This document shows positions 9,910 through 20,776 of a DNA stretch of 39,832 nucleotides, piece after piece (positions within the stretch are counted from its first letter, which is position 1; the number at the start of each line of letters is the position of its first letter). Below the pieces are notes generated by a model that saw only the letters and a list, made by a program, of their open reading frames with translations, was not told the DNA's origin and did no database searches. The position numbers and the translations under genes were made by a program. This DNA is from Zygnema cylindricum (Eukaryota > Streptophyta > Zygnematophyceae > Zygnematales > Zygnemataceae). The DNA is taken from positions 1 to 39,832 of the forward strand of contig JBBHKE010003442.1 in assembly GCA_037447655.1 (NCBI GenBank), written 5' to 3'.

Positions 9910-10659
9910 TTGTACGGATTGTGACTTGACGAAGGGTTATTCGGAAGACAGGAGGAGCGAAAGGAAAATGTAGGAAGACACACTTTTGAAAGAGAAGTAA
10001 ACGTTGAGGAGAGAAACGACAATCTGTCGGAGGGGAGGATTTCAAGTGAGATCTGTATGGATGGATATGAATCAAATCTGAGTGTACTTTCCCGTCCCTT
10101 TCAAAAGTTTCGCGTGGGCCCGTTTATCTGACAGTTTTTATGTACTTTCGTACAATGGTGTATCGGTAATTTTCCCTTTTTACAAATCCGATAGCGGATT
10201 TATAGATTTTGATATCGGCCAAGTGGCACTAAATATCGATGTATCGCTCTCGAATATTACCGCCGATTTATAGGATATTTTGGAACCAATACCGATATCT
10301 GACAGGTGAGGGTTTGATTTTTGTTTTTACGTTTTCTTTCGCAGTTCTTTTTGAATTTTCCTTTGTTTGCTTCCTGGTCCGTTTTCTCCGTCTCCTTTTG
10401 GCTTTTTCCTTCATTTGATGGCTTTTTCCTTCATTTGTTTCCATGTATTCAGATGTTTTAACATCACAAATATTTATACGTTTTTTTTTCTCATCATATT
10501 CTTTTCTCTTTGTAGCTGTTGTATAGTTCTACTGCCAGAGTTGAGAAACGGTTGGAAATTTTGTCTTTCTAGCACATTCTTCTTGAATAGTCTTCAAATC
10601 ATAGTTGAAAAGTAGGTGAAAGTAGGCCCATACTATTGGAGGTGGATTGGCAGGAGCCA
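9910..10659. other. CYSTM upstream region, then unassigned sequence
   Basis: 9910-10300 is upstream of the CYSTM start. It contains a GGGCCC/GGCCCA-type site near 10116-10122, common in plant promoters, and TATA-like boxes. 10140-10310 also carries CGATAT-type motifs like the element at 7549. The rest is T-rich with no gene. Confidence 0.4.
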
Positions 10660-11123
10660 TGAAATTGTACACAAGAGAAAGATCAATGCATTGGAGAGAG
10701 AAATTGATTTGTATTTGGGATGATTCATTGAGTGAGAAAATTCACTTATATACAAAATACACAGTGCTAATTACCGTGGAGTTTAAGTGCTCTTTGGTGC
10801 GCTGGAACAAGAAGGATCCGTGTCAAGATTCTACGTGACTAGATTCTAATGTATGTAGACTAGATTCTAACGTAAGTTAGATTGTAACAGATTGACTTTA
10901 GGGCGGAAATGTAAAGAAGTAATTAAGACCTAGAACAGGGAAAGACCGTCGCCCAAAGGACTTGTACGTAGGGCAGCAAGACCAGAGCGACGTATGCAAG
11001 ACCGGACCGACACATGAAAAGACTTGACCGACGCATGTAACGATTCGTACGGTCAAGACCAGGACCAGACCGGCATATGTAATGACGCGTACGGACTGAA
11101 CCGACGCGAAATGTCCGTTAACA
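10660..11123 (-). repeat. Copia 3' LTR
   Basis: On the minus strand it starts TGTTAACGGACATTTCG directly after the polypurine tract, has a TATATAAG box (about 10743) and ends near TTGTACAATTTCA. Length is about 464 bp. The inner boundary is firm; the outer one is inferred from the terminal CA. Just beyond it the minus strand reads ATGGCTCCTGCCAATCC and then GTATGGGCCTAC, which resembles the LTR/primer-site junction of the nested element at 29776-29815, so the true end could lie about 25 bp further out. Confidence 0.65.
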
Positions 11124-11137
11124 CCCCCCCTCAAGCG
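11124..11137 (-). promoter_or_regulatory. Copia polypurine tract
   Basis: Minus strand CGCTTGAGGGGGGG immediately before the LTR TGTT; the usual plus-strand priming site. Confidence 0.75.
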
Positions 11138-11765
11138 AAAACTACGAAGTTGATTGAGATGAAAATGAAAGGAAATTTAGCCAGGAGGAGAAGGAAGTCT
11201 AGGGCCACAGGGGAGGCGATGTTGCTCAAAGTGAGGGCGATGAAGTGTCTTAGTGAGATAATTGGCCACTTGGTCGGCGGATTTGAAATAAAGAAACTGG
11301 AGAGTGCCATCTTCGATCGCTCCAGAGAGTAATGATATTGAATGTCGATGTGCTTCGTCCATTTGTGGTGAACAAGATTGCGGATCAAAGCAAGGGCTCC
11401 TTGGGAATCAGAAAAAAAAGGAGTGGGGCTGAAGGGGGAAATCCAAGAGTGGAAAGCAGAGTCCGAAGCCAGACAACTTCCTTGGCCGCGTGACAAGCGG
11501 CCATATATTCCGCCTCAGTGCTGGAGCATGCCGTGATAAGTTGCTTTCAGCATGACCAAAAAATAAGACCATTGCCCAAAAAGAAGCACGAGCCAGTGGT
11601 CGAACAGCGAGAAAGCTCATCTTGTGCCCAATTTGAATCAACAAAAACCGTAAGAGCACTAGATCCAGAGGAAGAATATGTAAGACAAAGAGTTTTAGTG
11701 CCTTGTAGATAACGAGTGACACGTTTGGTTGTAGCAAGACTATCAAGAGAAGGTCGTTGGAGGAA
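11138..11765 (-). pseudogene. Copia RNase H
   Basis: Minus-strand frames contain VDSNWAQDE, then SSTEAEYMAACHAAKE, SDSQGALALI, HHKWTKHIDIQYH and a terminal ADQVANYLTKTL-type ending. These are the conserved RNase H blocks of Ty1/copia with the acidic residues D, E and D visible. The pieces lie in at least three frames (11746-11408, 11496-11131, 11362-11177), so shifts have accumulated. It would have removed the RNA template during reverse transcription. Confidence 0.85.
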
Positions 11766-12632
11766 TTAATTCAGTTTAGTGACAGATGTGGCAATGTCGG
11801 GGCGGGTGGCCTGCATGGCGTACATAAGGGCCCCGACTATCGAGCGGTAAGTGGCATCGAGGGAGGGGGAGAGGATGGAGTCAATGGAAGAGAGGAGAGG
11901 GGCATTGGCATCCAAAGGAGTGGAAAGGGAGGAGCTGTCAGCCATGCCAAAGCGTTTTAAAACTTCAAAGATAAAGATCTCCTTAGAGAGGGAGAGGGTT
12001 CGAGCTGAGAGGTTACGAGAAACTTGAATGCCCAAATAATACGTGAGCTCACCTAGATTGGCCATGTCAAAATGGGTTTGAAGGAGAGATTTGATAGTAG
12101 AGATTTCAGAAAGGGAAGGACCAACAAGAAGTAGATCATCGACAAAGAGGGCAATAATGATCAAAGAGGTGCCAGAGCCGCGAGAATAAATGCTAAAATC
12201 GGTATCAATTCGGATAAATCCTTCTTTCCGCATAATGGCATCTATAGTTTGGTTCCATACACGGGGGGGTTGTTTTAATCAATAGATTGTTTTAATGAGA
12301 TGGCAAACCAGATGTTCAGATCTAGGGGTAATATAGCCCTCAGACTGATGCATGTAAATATCCTCGGACAATATCCCATTTAAGAAGACATTCTTAACAT
12401 CCATCTGATGCACATGGAAATCATGTTCAGCAGCTAAAGCAAGTAAAGTGCGGATAGATGTCAACCGTGCAACTAGAGCAAATGTTTCAGTAAAATCTAT
12501 ACCTTTGATTTGGGAAAAGCCCTTCGCCACCAAGCGAGCTTTGTATTTGTCCACGGATCCATCCGCTTTTTGTTTTACACGGAAGACCCATTTTGAGCCG
12601 ATTGCCTTTCTTCCAGGGGGGAAGGGGAACAA
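11766..12632 (-). pseudogene. Copia reverse transcriptase
   Basis: The N-terminal block (12632-12279) reads GSKWVFRVKQKADGSVDKYK, ARLVAKGFSQ, MDVKNVFLNG; the C-terminal block (12233-11766) reads FVDDLLLVG, the copia form of the YVDD catalytic box, then GELTYYLGIQV and RPDIA. MDVKNVFLNG varies from the common DVKTAFLNG but keeps the catalytic Asp. A frameshift with a G-rich tract separates the two blocks at about 12240-12280. RT plus RNase H would copy the element RNA in the virus-like particle; this copy cannot make an intact enzyme. Confidence 0.92.
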
Positions 12633-13197
12633 GATTCCATGTTTTGTTGGAAATTACGGCATTGAATTCAGCATCAGCGGCAATTTTCCAAAGGGAGGCA
12701 TCAAGACGTTTTAGGGCAGCTTTGGGAGAGAGAGGGGTTGAAATAAGAGAGGCAGAGGCCCCAACCAAGTAAGCGTAAGCAAGAGAGGCATGGCCTATGG
12801 AGGTAATAAGCCGAGAGGGGGGAACTCTAGGGCGTGCGGGGTTACGCCGAGGTAAAAGAGAGGGCTCACGAAGAGGGGAAGTCTCAAGCTCGGGAGGTGA
12901 AGGCTCAAGAGGAGTAAAAGCCTCAGGAAGAGGAGTGGGAAAAAATTGTGGGGGAAAGATTGTCAAAAAGAGGATGATCTTGAGAAAGAGGGAGAGAGGA
13001 GGTAAAATCATCGGAATTTGTGACAAGATGAAGAGGAAGGGCAGTGATTGGGTGGCAGGAGTGATGGGAGCAGCCGGGAAAACAAGGGGGGTAGGAGAAG
13101 ATGTAGGAGGAGGGGGACTTGAAAATGACGAGGGAAAAAATATGGGAGGATTAGGAGGAGAGGGGTGGGAAGGTGTAAGGTAGGTGAGGTCAGATGG
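12633..13197 (-). pseudogene. Copia integrase-RT linker
   Basis: Minus strand Pro/Ser/Leu-rich coding sequence (for example PPELETSPLREPSLLPRR), leading into FNAVISNKTWNLVPLPP, the usual segment before copia RT. Purine-rich on the plus strand, which produces long spurious plus-strand frames. Confidence 0.7.
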
Positions 13198-14084
13198 CTA
13201 AAGAGATTGAAAGGGAATTTTTGGGGGAAGAGGGTCATAGAGGGTGAGGGAGGGAAAGTCGGATAATGGGGGAAGAGGGGAAGGGAAGGGCGTACGAAAC
13301 AAGGTTTGGAGAAGTGGGGTTTCGTTGAAAGTTACTTCTCTAGTGGTGATGACGCGATTTTGAGAAGGACTCCTGATGCGGTACGCTTTGGAATTTGGAG
13401 CGTACCCAACGAAAATGCCACAAAATGCGCGGGCACCCAATTTGTTGTCCGATTGGAGGAGGTCTTTATACCACGCTTCACATCCAAAGATTCGAAGGTG
13501 GCGTATATCTGATTTGACAGAGGACCACGCTTCGATTGGAGTAGATTTTGGTAAAGCGTTAGTGGGACAAAGATTGCGTAAGTAATTCGCGCAAATGACA
13601 GCCTATGCCCAAAATTTATGATGCAAATTGGAAAAGTACAGCATGGAGCGTGACATGTCATGTAATGTTCGATTGTACCTTTCTGAGATTCCGTTCTGTT
13701 GTGGCGTTCGAGGCGCCGTTAAATGACGCGAGATTCCATGGGCATGAGAAAGTCAGAAAAATTGGTTAGACAAAAATTCGCTAGCGTTGTCACTACGCAG
13801 GACCTTGATTCGTTTGTTGTGATTTTTTTTTGCCAAAGCCTTAAATTCTTGAAATCGTGCAAAAGCGTTAAATTCGTGAAATCGTGCAAAAGTGTCAGAT
13901 TTATGACAGATTGGATACATGTGTGAAAAACGAGAGGCGTGGTCAATAAAAGTGATAAACTAAAGGGATCCACTATAGCCACGCGTGCGCATGGGACCAC
14001 ATACGTCCGTATGTACAAGTGCAAGTGGTTCAATGATGACGGTAATGCTAGTGGGAAATGAGTGACGCGACCTTTATCATACAG
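13198..14084 (-). pseudogene. Copia integrase core and C-terminal domain, 5'-truncated
   Basis: Minus strand shows HTDVCGPM (first Asp), KVLRSDNASEF (second Asp), PRTPQQNGISERYNRT (Glu) and, further on, IFGCEAWY and GYAPNSKAYRI, so the DDE triad is visible. In-frame stops interrupt it in the SGSL-FITFIDHA region, the SNQFF region and after HHKFWA. A 27-bp tandem duplication encodes FARFHEFNA followed by FARFQEFKA (about 13831-13884). The zinc-binding N-terminus is cut off by the MITE at 14085. Confidence 0.9.
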
Positions 14085-14588
14085 TACACCGCGAATCGTA
14101 ATTATAGTAAAAGAAAAATTAGAGTAAAAAAAGAAAAAAAAACAATAAGAGTTATAAACTCCAATTTGTGTGATAAAACCTTTTCAAAACAGAATTTTAC
14201 TCTAATTTATTTAAGTACTCTAATTTGGCACGTTTATATCTCTACTGTTAATAAGGCATTTGCGCATAATCTGACAAAACATATAGTTTATCGTCATTGT
14301 GACGTTTGCACTACGCGGTTTGTTAAAACGCAGTTACATGATAACGGCGTGTATCAAATCATTATTTGTACCTTTTTACTTATAAAAGTACGGTTTTGCA
14401 CGGTCGAACGTCGTCCGTACTCCACACTATTTAAAACGAACCTATATTAGAATTAAAAACGCTAATTAAAGCTTACCTTATATATTAAAATGAAAAATTT
14501 AGAATCATTTACTCTATTTAAGGTGATAGAGTCAAAATTTAGGGCGACCGAATTAGCGTTATTTACTCGAATCACAATTCGCGGTGTA
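14085..14588. mobile_element. MITE copy 5 (CACCGCGAATCG family, long class)
   Basis: TA-CACCGCGAATCGTAATTA at the left, ACAATTCGCGGTG-TA at the right, 504 bp, TA target duplication. Interior repeats of attagagtaa and a ttaaaacgcagttacatg segment are shared with copies 6 and 7. It marks the truncation point of the copia element. The 130-codon frame inside is not a transposase. Confidence 0.8.
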
Positions 14589-14627
14589 GTTGTCAAAAAT
14601 TGTACATTTAAAGTACAAATTAGTACA

Positions 14628-15356
14628 AGCTACAAACTTTTGAGTTCATATTTGAAGGTCAATCCTTTAACTGGCAAAATATTGTAACGATGGTTAAAAA
14701 AGTGTCGCTTTCCGAACGTGGACCGTCATAAAAAAATAAAAAACAATTCACACGGCCGACCAAAGTTTACGGGTTACAAAACCATAGTAACCACATGTAA
14801 ATAAATTTTTTGCGCTCAAATAGTTTCTCACTTCATGTGAACTCCACTGTGAGAGCAAATACTGACATTTAACTTAGCCGCAAAAATGGAATGTAATCGC
14901 GAAGCGTTACGTTGAACTTAGACACAAATTAAAAGAAGACGTCATATGGATAAATTAACTCGCACAAAACGAAATAAACTTCGTTTAAAGATAAAAAAGC
15001 GTAGCGGAGTAAAAATATCGATGAGTTTAAATGATAAAAACGCGCCTCGTCACGTAGGAATATTGTCCTCTAAGTGCGTACTTTAATTTGTCTTTATATG
15101 CGAATTTTACTTTTTTCGTGCGCATTTATCATGCGAGGCAAAGTCGTTGAAGTGAGAAACTACTTGCGCGTAACAATTTTATTTACATGTGGTTTCCGCA
15201 GTTTTGCTACAAAAAACCTTGGCCGGCCGTGTGAATTGTTGGTTTTTTTTATAATGGTCGACGTTCGCAAGTTCGACACTTTTTTAACCGTTGTACAATA
15301 TTTTGCCAGTCAAAGGATTGACCATCGAATCTAAACTCAAATATACGCAATTTGTA
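14628..15356. mobile_element. Foldback-type element with ~200-bp inverted arms
   Basis: Left arm about 14640-14850 and right arm about 15150-15350 are imperfect reverse complements: both carry ggtcaatcctttaactggc-like, gttaaaaaagtgtcg, caattcacacggccg and ccacatgtaaataaa. The spacer is about 300 bp. No target duplication is obvious and there is no transposase, so the class (Mutator-like or other foldback) is open. Confidence 0.65.
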
Positions 15357-16011
15357 GTGTTGTGAATCAGTAAGGATTTGTTGATAACCGATATGGATTT
15401 TTTTTCGGGTACCCGATAATCGATATATTGGTACGATATATCGCCATCGGTGTTACCGTCGATAAATAACCAGTATTTATAGGTTATTAATGGCAATAAT
15501 TGTATAGACGGTACAGATAAAAATTGTGGTTGTAAGTGGCGGTAGTCACAAATGTGGTCACTCCATAAATGTCTCGTGCGCATATTACGCACGGTATAAA
15601 CTAACAAATACTACGTACGTTACGCATCAAAAAGTGATGAAAAGTAAATAAAATGTGTACCTTACTTTTAACCAGTACAACATTTGACAATTACGTACAC
15701 ATTTTAGGGTTATTTCACGGGATTTAAGGGTTTCCAAGGTACATTGCCATACGTTCTTTTATATTTCAGTACGGCTGCTATAGATATTCCGTACTATTAG
15801 GTTTTTTAGGGTAAAATTTTGTACAATTTCGTACATTTCTAATAATTTTCCGTACCTTTTAAGATTTTTAAGGATTTTCTAAGATTACGCTTTCCCTACA
15901 TTTTCGTACATAGCCGTACAGCGAAATTTACACGAATTTTACAAAAAGTATGAAAAAGACATTAATAGTAGTTCTCGGTTAATAGTTTTAATAAACTTCT
16001 CGGCTGCGAGG
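15357..16011. other. Gene-free; TIR-element relic at the start
   Basis: About 15355-15480 has TAGTGTTGTGAATC and CGATATAT motifs resembling the element at 7549-7953. The remainder is AT-rich with many cgtac motifs and no supported gene. Confidence 0.4.
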
Positions 16012-16287
16012 ATGACCGCGTCATTAGTTCACAACCGAAAGTACATGCAAAAGTTGCAACTGAAAAACCATCTCCGTACAAAAATCAGCACTGAGTCAAC
16101 GCATTCCGACGCCCTCGCCTGGCTCGTCAACCAATTTCCGGCAGCCCATGTGATCGCCCCCGTGCCTGGTTGTGAGTCGCCTCTGCTTCAACAATCTGAC
16201 GGCCGGCAAGATTCGACAAACATGATTGACGTCTTCCGCCTAACGGGGTTCGACAATCTGACAGACACCTTCCCGTCAGAATCATAG
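16012..16287 (+). CDS. Small hypothetical frame, 91 codons
   Basis: An ATG at 16012 opens 91 codons to a TAG at 16285-16287. The middle reads SDALAWLVNQFPAAHVIAPV. GC content is close to 50%, clearly above the flanks, which is why it is listed. No family, signal peptide or membrane segment is recognisable. Two copies of acaatctgac near the end suggest part of it is repeat sequence. It may be non-coding. Confidence 0.2.
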   Translation: MTASLVHNRKYMQKLQLKNHLRTKISTESTHSDALAWLVNQFPAAHVIAPVPGCESPLLQQSDGRQDSTNMIDVFRLTGFDNLTDTFPSES

Positions 16288-17551
16288 TTTTAAAGTAGGT
16301 TTTTTTATGGTAGGCCTTTGGTAGGCGCACAAAAATTTGCACAAAACTCGCGTATAGAAGGCATACTGTATGTGTGTGCGTCGTGCACACTCTTGTACAA
16401 ACGTCCGAATCTCACGTAAGATCATAGTACAGCGCACACCGTCGGACGAAATTTTATAGCGAACCTAAACACGCGGACGTTAAAAATTGTAGACGCTGAT
16501 TTGACAGATAGTCCTATCGTAAGTTGTGTCATGTGATCTTCTTAGAACACTACTTTGATCAGCGACCGTCCGATCGTCCAAATCTGACGGTTTAAATAAA
16601 AAACACCTCAAAACTCACATAAAATTAAATTTTTGTTCGAATGTTTTTCAAAATTTAGACATGACGTTTAATTCTATATGGATCGATGTGCAACTCAACC
16701 TTGTTACCTTTTTTTTCATTTTGCGGCCAATACAATATTGGTCTCAAGGTCATATTGTATATTTTGCGTACAATAAGCTATTGTATGGTCGTACTTTCAC
16801 CAGTTTTTGAACTATGGTCATAATGGTTAATTGAGTTCACGGGAACAATTGTTCGCTTCTAGACTCTAGGTCCATGTTCCAAAAAATAATAAAATATTGC
16901 CGATCCAATGGTGGAAAGAGTACATGCCAGCGCGGCAGTGTTGGTATGCTGCAGACTTTTCATTTGTCGTTTTCACGAATGTCAAAACTCGACCGTTTAT
17001 CATTTTGCAGTCGCTTTTCCATGTGAAGGTCTGCGTGACGCAACGCCACGCAGCCTTGGCAAGTCAAGATGTGTAATTTAATACGAGTATGGTGCGCATT
17101 GAAAACTCATGCAAATAATCGATATCATTTTTTTTTTACCTACTGAAAATTTATATATCCTCTCGGTATATTGGCTTGTCAAATATCGCAATGCATAATG
17201 GATATATTGCGATGAATTTTTGGGCCAATATTGATCGTGAGGTCGTACTGTCATAAGGAATAAATTGTGAAAAAAAATCCCAAAGCTTCCCAACCCATAA
17301 ACTCTTATAGTGATAACTTTGTATTCATTCTAGAGTTTTTTTACAAATTGCAATTCGATTCCCCCCCCACACATATATCGCTATAGTTTTTTTCGGTAAG
17401 TTAGCGATATCTCGGTATCCTCAACCACTCGATACTCGATATAGGGATTATAGGATATATCACTTTCAAAAAAATCTGATGCGAAACATTACGATTTATG
17501 ATTCATCATTCAAAATTCCATCAAAATTCACACGCGTGATCACAACTCATC
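16288..17551. other. No gene seen
   Basis: AT-rich sequence; 17120-17470 has scattered cgatat/gatatatc motifs like the TIR element at 7549. A C-run lies at 17361-17369. Confidence 0.45.
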
Positions 17552-17575
17552 CGTACTGTTGTTTTTGAAAAGTTA

Positions 17576-17647
17576 GTTTCGTGCGAACACATCGTTTCGT
17601 GCGTACGCGATGTTTCGTGCGTACGCGATGTTTCGTGCGTACGCATT
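17576..17647 (+). repeat. Four tandem 18-bp units inside the solo LTR
   Basis: Units begin at 17576, 17594, 17612 and 17630, consensus GTTTCGTGCGTACGCGAT. In the nested-element LTR the motif occurs once, so it expanded here. Confidence 0.85.
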
Positions 17648-18726
17648 TACGCGATATATTGTGGAAGTTCGAAAGGATTTATGGATTGGGGAATTAAATG
17701 TACACATAAAATTAATGGAGTAATTGAGTGGCGCGAAATGTGAGAGGAAATGGACGGCGGATCGCGAAGCAATCCGACGTGAGATAATCGACGAAGATAA
17801 AATGGTACGTCGCACGTACGAAACATAATGCGACAGATGAAATTTATTACATGGGACGCCGCCGGTACGGAGCGTCGTATTTGACAGGTGTACTTTAAGT
17901 TGTCGCTTATTGCGACATGCATTTATCGAAAATGACGTGTACCTTAAATGCGACAAGGCGCATTTATGACGAAGTACGTGATTTCGGTACGGACAGGATT
18001 TGGATCGTACGAATTGATTTCGGCAAGTTGTTCGAGGTACACGTGGAGGGCGGACGACGTCCGCCGATATTTCCAAGGGATCATATTGTTTGATGACGTG
18101 TTAATTAGGTGGACCGTACATATACGATGTCGGTTCACTACGTGGATTTATCTGCAAGTGACTAAGCGAGTTGTCGCTTATGACGCGTATTTTGCGGACG
18201 CGTCGGTGTAAATATTTGATACAACATTATTTTGTCTTATGTGTATTATTAATTTAGTATTGATTATGGCATTCTTTATTTAAGTGATCAATTAGGGTTT
18301 TCGATAGTTTAATTTGTGTGTGTACGATGTTGTACTTGTAGACAAGTGTACGCTTACGATTGTTTGACTTTCAGGTGTACGCTTAAGATTAATTTATTCT
18401 TAGTGGTGGTCTATTATGGTTAAATAGGACTTTATGACAGTTACGTAATGTATGTTGGTTATTTTGACACTTAGTGATTCATTGACAGCTCACAAGTGTA
18501 TATATAGGAATGAGCTTTGTTAGGAATTAATCATCAATGCTGGTTAGTAAAGTGGGGACCGAAGATGTAAACTTTTAGGGTTGCCGATTAGGTCATGCAT
18601 TTGGGTAAATGTGTTTATTGGTATACTTCTCTTTATTTAATGTTTATGTGAGATTGCACTCTTTTGTTATTATTTATTTATGTTGTTTTATATATGTTTG
18701 ATATGCATTGTTTATGCATTTGTCCT

Positions 18727-18820
18727 AGGGTTTGTTTATGTCGATTATTCCATCAAACCTTAGATGTTGTCATAGGGTTTATTTATGTTGATTATTCCAT
18801 GAAACCCTAAATGTTGTTTG
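18727..18820 (+). repeat. Two tandem 47-bp units inside the solo LTR
   Basis: Units at 18727 and 18774. Each starts agggttt and has aaacc(c/t)ta near the end, so each can form a short hairpin. Confidence 0.8.
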
Positions 18821-18948
18821 TTGCGTCTGTGTACGCATATGGAGGATGCATTTCATATGATTGTTCGTCGACCTATTTTTTCTTAGCTTCTTGCATGATA
18901 GTTTGGGTCGCTTCTGCGGTCTATTTTAGACCAAAGAACAACACGTAC

Positions 18949-20776
18949 AACCGTTTTTTACGGTGAAGAGTCGTTCCACACCATTTTTTGCAACCTTCTA
19001 AACAAATGCTCCACCGTGTATTGCTATTAGAGTTAATATTTTTTTCGTCACATAAAACATCTTTTCTCTGTACACGCTTATACGATTTTCAAACGGAGAT
19101 CGCAAATCGGAAGGTGAGAAACTTGCCTTTCAATGGCAACGCTCACATTCAAAACACGACAAGTATGTACACATAAAAGATGCTTTAAGTGGTAGGAAAA
19201 AGTATGAACACTTATAGCGATGCAAGATGTACTGCAATACTTATAGCGCTACGTCACTAGACAAAGGACCAAGCACTATTTGCCCTTATCAACACGTGCC
19301 ACGCCAACCGTGTATCATAAGTGTGTGAATTCGGACCATCGCAAGTGTGTGACATGTTTCCGATGCTCTAAAGCTTGGTGTGTGAGAAGTACTTTAAAAA
19401 AAATGTTTAACCCGTTTTTTTTCTTAATTTTTGTAACAATCCGAATCCAAAATCTGTTGTCTTCATTCTTGCTAATAGACTATGGTTTTATTATTTGAAA
19501 TATAATAATTTAAATATCCTTTGCCAATGCCTACAAAGTATTTTATAATGGCTTCATTTTAAGGCATGTTCCTCTATGATAAAGTAAGGGTTTTTTCTTG
19601 TCGTTTTCCTTCAAAACTTAGCTCACAACAAAAAAATATACAACCGTGCCAAAAAAAAAAAGACCAAATAGAATTTGCGTCACCTAGGAACTTGAAGTGT
19701 TCATTTGTTTGACGTCTTGCGCGTTTCGACCCACTTTCGCGTTATCCAGCTCATCTTCATACTTCTAGTGAAATTACCTCGCGAGGTGATTTTAGTTAAA
19801 GTAACAAATTTTAAACGAATAGGAAGACGTTGTGGCATGAGTCACACACTTTTGAACATTTTTATGCAATACCCAAAAAAAAACCCACTGTTTGTTTCTA
19901 ACTTGTATGTTTTTTTTTTGTATAACGGCCATAGAGGGGTCTTCAGCAACGGATGCCATTTCGCAAATGCAAAGTGAATGCGCATCTCTCTCTCTCTCTC
20001 TCTCGTATAACCACGTCTATCTCAAAATTCTTGAAATGAAAAACAATGATAATGGTAACAGATGAAAGATCTCTAAAAAAAATACCTTTTACTCTCTTTG
20101 GCCAAATTTGATGGCAAGTGGAGTGAAAAACGAGAAAAAAAATATAATTGGGAAACCATGGCGCAAAATATGGAATTAGTGAAGTTAAGCTATCATAATT
20201 AAATGTAATGTGAAAATATCACAAATCCTAGACACTTACAATGTCACAAGAAACTAGTCGTCGAGCAGCGTCGCTATTTTGTAAATATTATTAATTGTCG
20301 CGAGTTTTGGAGTCGTCTTCAACTATCACAAAGTACACCCACATTTACATCTGTTTTAATTTAAAATAACGATTTCATTGCGTTACAATGGAACGTTGTG
20401 AAAGTAGTATGGAAAAATCTTAGTTAAAGAACAAAATAACAAAACTACGAAATAGTTACACGGGAACATGCCCTCAGGCGTTTGACATTGGCGGCAAAGA
20501 AAACAATCAAATTTTAAAAATAATATAAGATACAAGGGTTTTTTAGGGTTTTTTCTGGTTAAGCGCCCTCGAAAGACGAGAGAAAATCACACGAACTTGT
20601 CCTCAAGTGTTCTAACGTCGAATATGTGAACGCAACCAATAGTGGCCACAATATAGGAATGTGTAACAAAATTAGTGTTAGGTGTATAAATTAGCGTTAA
20701 TGTTTTGTTGGCGTTAGGCCCTGAAACCCAAAATAGGGTTAATAACCCTATTGTAGTTGTTTCTTTGCACTACACG
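18949..20776. other. Gene-free, with minor repeats
   Basis: A CACCGTGTATTGCTATTAG sequence near 19011 may be a relic of the short MITE family. A (ct)n run lies at 19985-20004. 20660-20750 has attagcgttaa-like words. No gene is supported. Confidence 0.45.
19985..20004 (+). repeat. (CT)n microsatellite
   Basis: About ten CT units. Confidence 0.9.

Larger units (their letters stand above)
10660..14084 (-). mobile_element. Ty1/copia retrotransposon, 5'-truncated and decayed
   Basis: On the minus strand the order is integrase core, a long Pro/Ser-rich linker, reverse transcriptase, RNase H, polypurine tract and LTR, which is the Ty1/copia pol order. Gag, protease, the integrase zinc finger and the 5' LTR are absent: homology stops exactly where the MITE at 14085 begins and does not resume beyond it. 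The frames are broken by several stops and shifts, so the element is dead. Confidence 0.9.
17557..18943 (+). mobile_element. Solo LTR, 1387 bp, with 5-bp target duplication
   Basis: Starts TGTTGTTTTTGAAAAG and ends AAGAACAACA, with TGTTG/CAACA terminal inverted repeats. It is flanked on both sides by CGTAC (17552-17556 and 18944-18948). The first ~300 bp are clearly related to the LTRs of the nested element at 28820: tagtttcgtgcg, gattggg, and atggacggcggatcgcgaag occur in the same order. The 3' part is different. Frames inside (for example 17573-18076 minus) are shadows. Confidence 0.85.

Noticed and set aside
9655-10075. Several long frames overlapping CYSTM exon 1 on both strands
   Set aside because: They are other-frame readings of the Pro/Gly repeat; only the spliced minus-strand frame has a family signature and splice sites.
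12448-13183. Plus-strand frames of 88 and 128 codons
   Set aside because: Antisense shadows of the purine-rich complement of the copia linker and RT.
14058-14450. 130-codon frame in MITE copy 5
   Set aside because: Lies across the MITE end and is not conserved between copies; no transposase motif.
17576-17647. CRISPR-like regular repeats
   Set aside because: Head-to-tail 18-bp units without spacers, inside a solo LTR of a eukaryotic genome.
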